A stretch of DNA of 13,728 bases. Origin: Stramenopiles sp. TOSAG23-6 (Eukaryota; Sar). The notes below the pieces were generated by a model. It had not been told where the DNA came from, did no database searches, and worked only from the letters and a program-made list of their open reading frames with translations. Location of the stretch: contig LT636160.1 in NCBI GenBank assembly GCA_900128565.1, forward strand, positions 1 through 13,728, given 5' to 3'. Positions 6,781 through 13,728 of the stretch are shown in pieces. The position numbers and the translations under genes are program-made. Positions within the stretch are counted from its first letter, which is position 1; each line of letters starts with the position of its first letter.

Positions 6781-9700
6781 TCAAGTTGCAAGTGATAAAA
6801 GAATAGCTGTACCTCGCTTCACCCAGAAGTCTCCTGGTACACCGGCACCACTCTTTAAGTCGACTGTAAGCATATACGATGGACGTTCCCGTGTACCTGT
6901 GCGAATAGGGAAATAATAGCAGGGGCAATTATATAAACCTTTACTACGTTTTTTGTTCTCTACCGGTTTGAAGTGCACAATAGGCATTAAGGAGTACAAC
7001 TCCATAGGATTTGCATCCTTCAGACAGGTATTTTCATAATCCCATTGGGCTCCTTCGAGAAACATTCCTACAATGTAAGCACCAGCATCAGGTGCTTCTT
7101 TGATACTTGTACTTTCGGTATTTGCCATTACTGGGAAATCCCATGAAAGGGAATCAATACCCACTCCATTCGCCCGTGCTTCTGTCTGAAGTAAAGCAGT
7201 AAGAAAACCTGTAGGGTATGTTAGCCCTGCAAGCCAAAATGACTTTGGTACGCCCACGTTACTCCAATTACTAATTTGTTCAGCGCGTTGCTGTAAATCA
7301 CGAATCCATGTGCCAAGGGATTTCAGAGAAGGATAAGCAAACATCCAAGCGGTCGGTACTGATCCTATAAGTAATGAATCGAATATTGTTTCAAGTTCAG
7401 GTGTGATAATGACGAGACCTTGAATACCAAGTTCAAGTGATTTCAACGATGTATGCATAAAGGAAAGCAGCTTTGTATATCTTTGTACCTCCTGCATCAA
7501 AAAACTCTTAAGTGGTGCTGGATCTGATCTTGAGCTCAATTTCTCTTGAATTTTTTCAGGTTCAAATGTTTCTGGGACTTTTTCAAGAAGATCTCTGCAA
7601 ACACCCAATACTATATCAGAGCTGGAGGCACCACCTGTGCTTGCCGACCCAGCACTCAGTGACAAAATTGTTTTTAACAATATATCAGTATCGTCTATTT
7701 GAGATGAAATATCTGCATTACTATGTTGTCCGAATGCAGCAGGTTTGTCAATGTTTGGTAGCTGACGTATGTATTCTCTGTAGCTTTCTAAATTCCCGTC
7801 TACTGGAATGTAATACTCGGATAAAGTAGACATTCGATGCTTTGGTTCCTCAATACAGTTAGGTGAATAAACTTCATCGATGTAAACATTCAAAAGACGT
7901 CGGTCCCATGAATCTGTAACACGGCCACCATAATTAGCTTCTGCAGTTAAATATTGTATTGCTTCCCAAGGTGTATTCTCAGGATATGTATCCAAGTATA
8001 GAACAAGAATATCTGCACAAATCGACCAATCAGAGTCGTTAAAATCGTAAGGAATATTAAAACCAAGCGTTTTAAACTTTCTCCTTTCTAATAAAATGGA
8101 GTGAAACCAACACAGAGAAAAGTAAAGTTTCTTTAACTTATATTTCTGTTCGCTTTTTTCAAAAATATCATCTTTCGTCAAGTTATACAAACGCAATAAA
8201 TTTGCCTTAAGTCCACGAGGGGGCTCTGTTGTCATTTTCGCTGCTCGCTGTAAAATTGCAATTGGAAATTTTGGGTGTGGGTTCGAAGATAACCATAGCC
8301 TGAAATCTTTGTGTGGTTCACCTTCACAATACTCACTGATAATTTTTTCTAGTGTTCCTAACCAGCTAAGCATCAAATGACAATTAGCAAGGAAAACCCA
8401 CGAACCATCTCTTAAAGCATCATCAATTAGTTTTTTGGCAATCGGTCCTTGACCTTGACCTAGAGAAACTTGTTTTACTTTGATATCTCCCAATTTTTTC
8501 CCAAGTGCAACTACTTGGTGTGTAGGGTCAACACCCGGTGATAATACAAATACGAGTGGTATCCTACATGTTGATGTTTTGTACACTTCATACAAATCAA
8601 AAGGTGGGGGTTCTGTATATTTTGCCCCAATATTATTATCTACAAAGTTCTTTGCGGCGAAACCAACTCGATCACCACGGAGACATCTTAAAATAAGCAT
8701 TCGCTGTAATTCACTACATTTGCTATTCCAATCACCAGGCAATGACTCCTTTTCCGGACAAGGTGTCATGTACCACTCTTTCCAGTCTCTATGAAATTGT
8801 TCAAATGTAGACGCGAGACCTTTGAAATGACCACCAGGAAGAGCGTCCAATTCCATGATATTATCCCAACCAGTCGGATCAATAAAATCAGTACATGGAT
8901 TTTCCCTCTGGTCTGACCTATCAAGAACAATTCCTCCTTTCAAGAAGAACTGAAATTCTGCCATTGGCAATTTACCAGCTTTCGCCATTAGACGAGTGCA
9001 CATTAAGAATGAGAGAAGCAGCTTGTGCCTTTCAAATAAACCAAGACATGTATAATTATAAACAGCAAGCATATGGTAATCATTAACTTGTTGAATTCTT
9101 TCCTGAATTTCAACTGCTCCGCCGCCCTTGCTGCGGCTCTTTTCAATTGAAGATTGAAATAATGCAGAATATGCAGCTAGAGAAAACTGATACATCGGAT
9201 CAACTCTAGCAAGATCGTTAAGAATAAAGAACAATACAGAAGATTGAATGGAAATAGGTTTGTAACTATTACGAGCTTCGTCAATCTTAATCTCTGTTTC
9301 TTCAGATATCTTAAGTTGCTTCACCACATTAAGTGACGTTGTTTTACTAGCCTGTAGTGTTTTCACTAAATCTTCGTCATCCAACAAACTTCCCTCTGCC
9401 TCTGATAGCATTTTAAGAATTAAATCTTCCAGCTCTACAATTTTTTTCTTTCCAGCAGCAACCGTTGCGACGAGTTCGGATTTCTGAATTTCTAATTTTG
9501 GTTCTTCTTTTTGTACCACAATACCAAGCAACTGATCTTCAAGACCTTGTTCTTTCACTGCGAAGTTGATAATCGTTGCTTTCGTTGATACCTCAGGTGT
9601 GTAGTGAGGATTTGCTAATTTTGTAGTTATATACATCCGGAAATCTGCACTCCAGTCAACTTCTTTTTCACCCAATCGAATGATCTGTCGGGTACCAATT

Positions 9701-12700
9701 TTGATGATGGCTTTATTTAATACTGGTTCCAATGCCGGGTCGAGTTCTTCTTCGACATCTTGTAATAGATAAGGCATTCCAAATTGGATGCTGTTTTCCA
9801 GCTGTCGCAAGAAGTCCGCCATTGATAAATCTACAGTTTTTAATTGTGATCCCTCAAGATTGCGAATCCATAACTTAGCTTGCTCTTGTGGGTCTATCAT
9901 CAGCGGCCATCTTTCACATGATGTGACAATGACACCATTTTCTGTGGAGAAACTGTCGCGAGGCAACCCTTGAATATTCCACATACGAACGTCCGTTGGT
10001 TTAGCCAGGAACTCGGAAAAGTCGAAGTCATCCGTCATAGCAACTTCTCTTTTTAGTACAACTTCATTCCATATACTTCCAAGTGTTGCACGGTACTCCA
10101 CATCAAATGGACCAGCATAAGTACGGAAAGCTGTACCTATCAACGAATCGCCAACAGAATTCACAAGACTTTTCTGATAACCTGAAATAGATTCGCCCCA
10201 ACGAACTCTCTCTCCACTTAAACCAGAAACTAACTTATCAGCACGCTCCAGTTTAGTTTTTAGAGATTCTGCTTCCGCGAGAAGTTTATTTTTTTCACCG
10301 ACGCTTCCATCATATTTTTCTTTTAGTACTGCTAATTTGTCCAAAACTTCTTTTAACTGAGCTTGAGCTTTTGCCAAAGCTGCCTGTTTTATACCCAGTG
10401 ATTTCATTGCCTTCTTTAAAGCTTCTCTTTTAGGTGCAACCTCTTTATGCACTTGACTATATGTGAAAATTGCATGACACCACACACATAAGGCACCCGC
10501 GGCCTTTGATACTCGAAAGACTGCTTCTGGATCGAAGTCTGGATTTCTTATATATTTCTTCAGTTTGTTAACAACTTTAGCGGGGACATTATCTTTGTCG
10601 TATCCTTTCACTTGCGATAAGAAATTGGATTCTCCAATTTTTTTCTTTGCAGACGCCCAATCTGTTTTACCTTTGAAAAGAGTCATCACTCCCGCAAGAG
10701 CAAGCATCACCAATGGTGGTGGCGAAGAATAAGCTTTAACCTCACTAATTGAGGATTTATCAAGTTTATCTACCTCTTCCATTGCCTTTTCGAGTGCAGG
10801 TAGCGCTCTTCCGAGATCGGCCTGTGCATCGTCTGAGATAGCTTTACATTCCGCGGCTTCTTTTGATATCCGAATCTCATCAGCTTCGACTTGTTTCCGC
10901 TGTTCGTCAGCAATTCGACGTTCTGATACAATAACAACAAGAAGTTCTTCACAATCCTTTTGCTTCTTTCCCACAATTTCTTGCTTTCTTTCAAGAGCTA
11001 TAGACATTTCTTCTACCTGTTCTTTAGATTCGTCCAACTTATCCATTCCGTTCTGCAATTTAACTAACTGGGATTCTAACGCGTGTCGTCTATCACCAAG
11101 GATGGTTGAGTAGCCTTTCACAAGCTCAAGATAATGTGTTGGCGTTACATAGTTATGGCGTTTTAATGAGACTAGCATTTCTTCACTTTTATCAACGACA
11201 CTTTTGTGAATAGCAGCAAATGATTGAGCTAGTCGTAGTATAACGTCATCTTCTAAACGAGCATCTTCAAGGAACTTGAGCGCAACTTCCTCTAAAGCAT
11301 CAGCAGGCCATCCAAGAAACCATGTGATCGTCGTGCAGTTAACAAGTGAGGGAAACATGCGACATCGATTTCGAAAGCTTGACCCAACAGGCGACATTGC
11401 CAATACCACATGCAAATTCGAACGAACTCGTTCAACGAAAAATTCGTACAACTCTTTCTGTGTGCTTAAACCACATAGGCGACCAGCAGGTTTGACACCT
11501 TCAATGATCTCTGTCATATCTTCGGCTTCAAACAAATTAGGAACTTGGCCAATCGACAGGATGTTATTTACATCTTCTAGAAATGATTCTTCTTTAATTT
11601 GGACATCATTGAATAAGAAAACTGTTGGGTTATTTTCAACACCCGTCATCATAAATAATTTCTTCAGGTCTTCATGAAAGTCCACGCTACTATATCGTTT
11701 GCTGATCTCGATGTTGAAAACCTTTTGCTTACAAATGAAAGAAGCAATACGAGTGAGAGATTGCCTACCCGAACCACCAACACCAACAAGCATGCAATTA
11801 CCTCTAGGTTGTTTGAGTACACGTGAAATAGCACATATATAAAACACGGCGTCGTCGAACAATACAAGATTCATTGGAAGATATCCAGGTTCACAGTTGT
11901 AATCTTCAAGTGTTGATTCGCAAAACGTCTTTAGCTTCTTAAAATCAGACACTTCTTCATAAGGAATAATATTTTCCACGCCAATAGGAGCGGATAAGAA
12001 ATCAGTAAAAACAGGACCCCTTTGAGGATTATGCTGTCCATCCATCAGATTTTCCCAAGAAATATCAAAAGTCATTTTGAGTTGATCGTCAATCACACCA
12101 CGGAAAGATTCCTGATCATCAAATGATGTAAATCTATTCGAAAACACACAGCATGTTTCGTGTGCAAATAAACGCAACAATGATTCTTTCGTGCCACAAC
12201 AATTACGGTCAGTTTGACGTATACCTTGTATAACTTTTGCGATATCTCTTAAATTAAAAAGATAGTGACATTTTACTGGTGTTGGCAAGAATTTTGTCAC
12301 TGTTGTCTTGTATATGCGAATTAGAGCCATCGCCAAATTTCCTGCCATGTTTTTGACTTCTTCTTCAAAGTCATGGAAATGGAGCACAAGCATCGTCTCA
12401 AATATACGTAATAGTTGTTCGTCTGTTGGCATTGTAAAGTTAATCAAATTGAAACGCGATTGTGTGCGCTCGGAAATTTGTGAACGACCACCTCCCGGGG
12501 GACCCATTGACGCTATTAGTTGCATATCATTCATTTGCTTCCAAGTTGCTTTCTTACGATCATACCAACCGCCATAGTCCATCCATTGTCTGAGAATTTC
12601 TACGGCAGCCTGGGAACCAAAAAGATCCTTTGCAGGCATATTCAAGTCGTCTACAAAAACAATAAGCTTTTTGCCTCCAGGAGGACCATATTTACCCTTT

Positions 12701-13728
12701 GCTCTCTTTTCCATACTACCTTCAATAATATCTTGCGTGATTGCAGGTGTCGTTGCTGCAGAAAAATTGAGATTCAAACTTATGTAATTATCACCCATCT
12801 GGCTTAATGCTTCGGTTATAAGAATTGTTTTACCCGTACCAGTATTACCAACAATAAGAGTTGGTTTGCATTCCTGCATCATGCATTTCATTATATGCAC
12901 ATTACGAACTGTATCGACAGTTGGTACAATAATGTCAAAGAATTTCGCATTTCTAGGAGGGCGCCATGACTTAGGAATTTTATCGGACCAAAGTTTGAAC
13001 TCGTTGGATGATGGGACGACATAGTATTCGTATATAGTATGCGCAGGCGGATAATGAGCCTCAATATCTCGGGTAAATTCGTCAAATTTAGATCGGCCAT
13101 CATCTCCGACCCCTCCCCCAATGGACCATGTAGCACAGAATGTAAAGACTTTCTCTAATACAGAGCTAAACTTATCACCCAATTTAGATTCAGATACCCC
13201 ACATAGATTCAGATACCCCACGTTTTGAACACGCAAAAACTTCTAGAAGATTGCACAAAGACATCACAGCATTAAAGTCAGGAATTGGTACCATATCTTT
13301 GCAATTTTCATTTTTAAATTCGAGCATCGGATCGACATATTTATCGAAAAGACTCTCATATAATTTTCGTAATTCGGCATTGTCTTTGCACCACCTGTCT
13401 AACCAGGAAGTGACATATGGACGCCACCCCAATTCGTCGACATCTAGGTAAATCATACCAGCGCGACTTACAGTAGCTGGTGAGGCTACATCAAGATCGC
13501 GTACCTCGAAGATGAGAGACATCCAATTTGTCATTGCAATACGATCACCGTTAATAAGTGTTAATGTCTTGTTATCATCCATAACAGTATTCATAGACTC
13601 AATCCATAAAGTATCTACTGGTCCATCTAATACTAGCCACTTCTCTTGAGATCGATCATCGACAGCCTGGCCACGAAATAAGGAAGAAAGTACCCCATCT
13701 TGCCACTCCATTGTGGACAGGTCATACG
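6781..13728 (-). CDS. DNAH2: Axonemal dynein heavy chain, C-terminal ~2,300 residues (partial, DNAH2-like)
   Basis: Motor subunit of a ciliary/flagellar dynein; the 5' half lies beyond 13728. The fragment enters in AAA2 (YDLSTMEWQDG; ASPATVSRAGMIY). AAA3 has Walker A GNTGTGKT (12849-12826) and Walker B VFVDDLNMP. AAA4 has Walker A GVGGSGRQS (11784-11758). Two coiled-coil stalk arms enclose the microtubule-binding domain (about 10750-10437). AAA5, AAA6 and the C-terminal domain follow, ending near YNCPCYYFPIRTG and a KRGTA motif before TGA. The ending and the GLTYPTGFLTALLQTEARAN segment recall DNAH2 (Chlamydomonas 1-beta, inner arm I1/f), an assignment from memory of the family. The ~6.4-kb main frame has no intron. 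The frame breaks once at an 18-bp direct repeat (13185-13221); omitting one 19-nt unit gives 2,308 residues in one frame. Confidence 0.93.
13185..13221 (-). repeat. 18-bp direct repeat that breaks the dynein frame
   Basis: The 18 bases at 13185-13202 recur at 13204-13221, one base apart. The extra 19 nt shifts the frame: the upstream part reads to GVSESMWGI and a stop, while the downstream part starts in another frame and reads GVSESKLGDKF. The peptide GVSES occurs on both sides, so the junction is exact. Either a recent duplication has broken this allele or the assembler duplicated a short overlap. The high conservation of both sides and the isolated Ns elsewhere favour an assembly error. 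Confidence 0.9.

Noticed and set aside
11276-11677. A plus-strand frame of 133 codons inside the dynein gene.
   Set aside because: It lies opposite the highly conserved dynein AAA4 region and has no protein-like features of its own.
1-13728. CRISPR arrays, tRNA or rRNA genes, insertion sequences or viral genes.
   Set aside because: I scanned for spaced repeats, tRNA-like T-loop sequences and transposase or viral motifs and saw none; the repeats present are explained above.

Overview
This window is a piece of the nuclear genome of a flagellated, AT-rich unicellular eukaryote (protist). Eukaryotic origin is shown by an axonemal dynein heavy chain, a signal peptide peptidase, a biphenyl hydrolase-like mitochondrial-type hydrolase and spliced genes. 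Stops TAA, TAG and TGA are all used as stops, so the genetic code looks standard. I cannot assign the lineage from sequence alone. Three isolated N bases (1430, 2024, 2473) and an 18-bp direct repeat that breaks the dynein frame suggest a draft assembly.

Layout. Plus strand: signal peptide peptidase (313-1548, two exons), an unrecognised multi-pass membrane protein (1918-2895, single exon) and a BPHL-like serine hydrolase (3077-4194, three exons). Minus strand: a two-exon gene joining a cold-shock domain to a basic, zinc-knuckle-ended C-terminal half (6424 down to 4258), then the C-terminal ~2,300 residues of an axonemal dynein heavy chain, probably DNAH2/1-beta type (13728 down to 6781; its N-terminal half lies beyond the window edge). 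BPHL and the cold-shock gene converge with 63 bp between their stop codons. The genes share no obvious pathway; the set reads as ordinary housekeeping and flagellar genes packed closely.

The main discovery is the introns. All four introns (1356-1457, 3739-3847, 3993-4095, and 5547-5448 on the minus strand) are 100-109 nt long. Each begins GTACG or GTATG, carries a short hairpin at or before a CTAAC box, and ends in AT instead of AG. For three of them protein homology and reading frame leave no workable GT-AG alternative; the fourth has a possible GT-AG alternative but shares its last 11 nt with intron 3. They sit in phases 2, 2, 0 and 1, and they separate catalytic or targeting residues from the rest of their proteins. 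They look like copies of one element family (introner-like) spliced at non-canonical GT-AT borders. No ordinary GT-AG intron is needed anywhere in the window.

Other points of interest are a nested palindrome cluster upstream of the membrane-protein gene, bZIP-like sites and a telomere-like tract upstream of the peptidase gene, and the dynein frame break.
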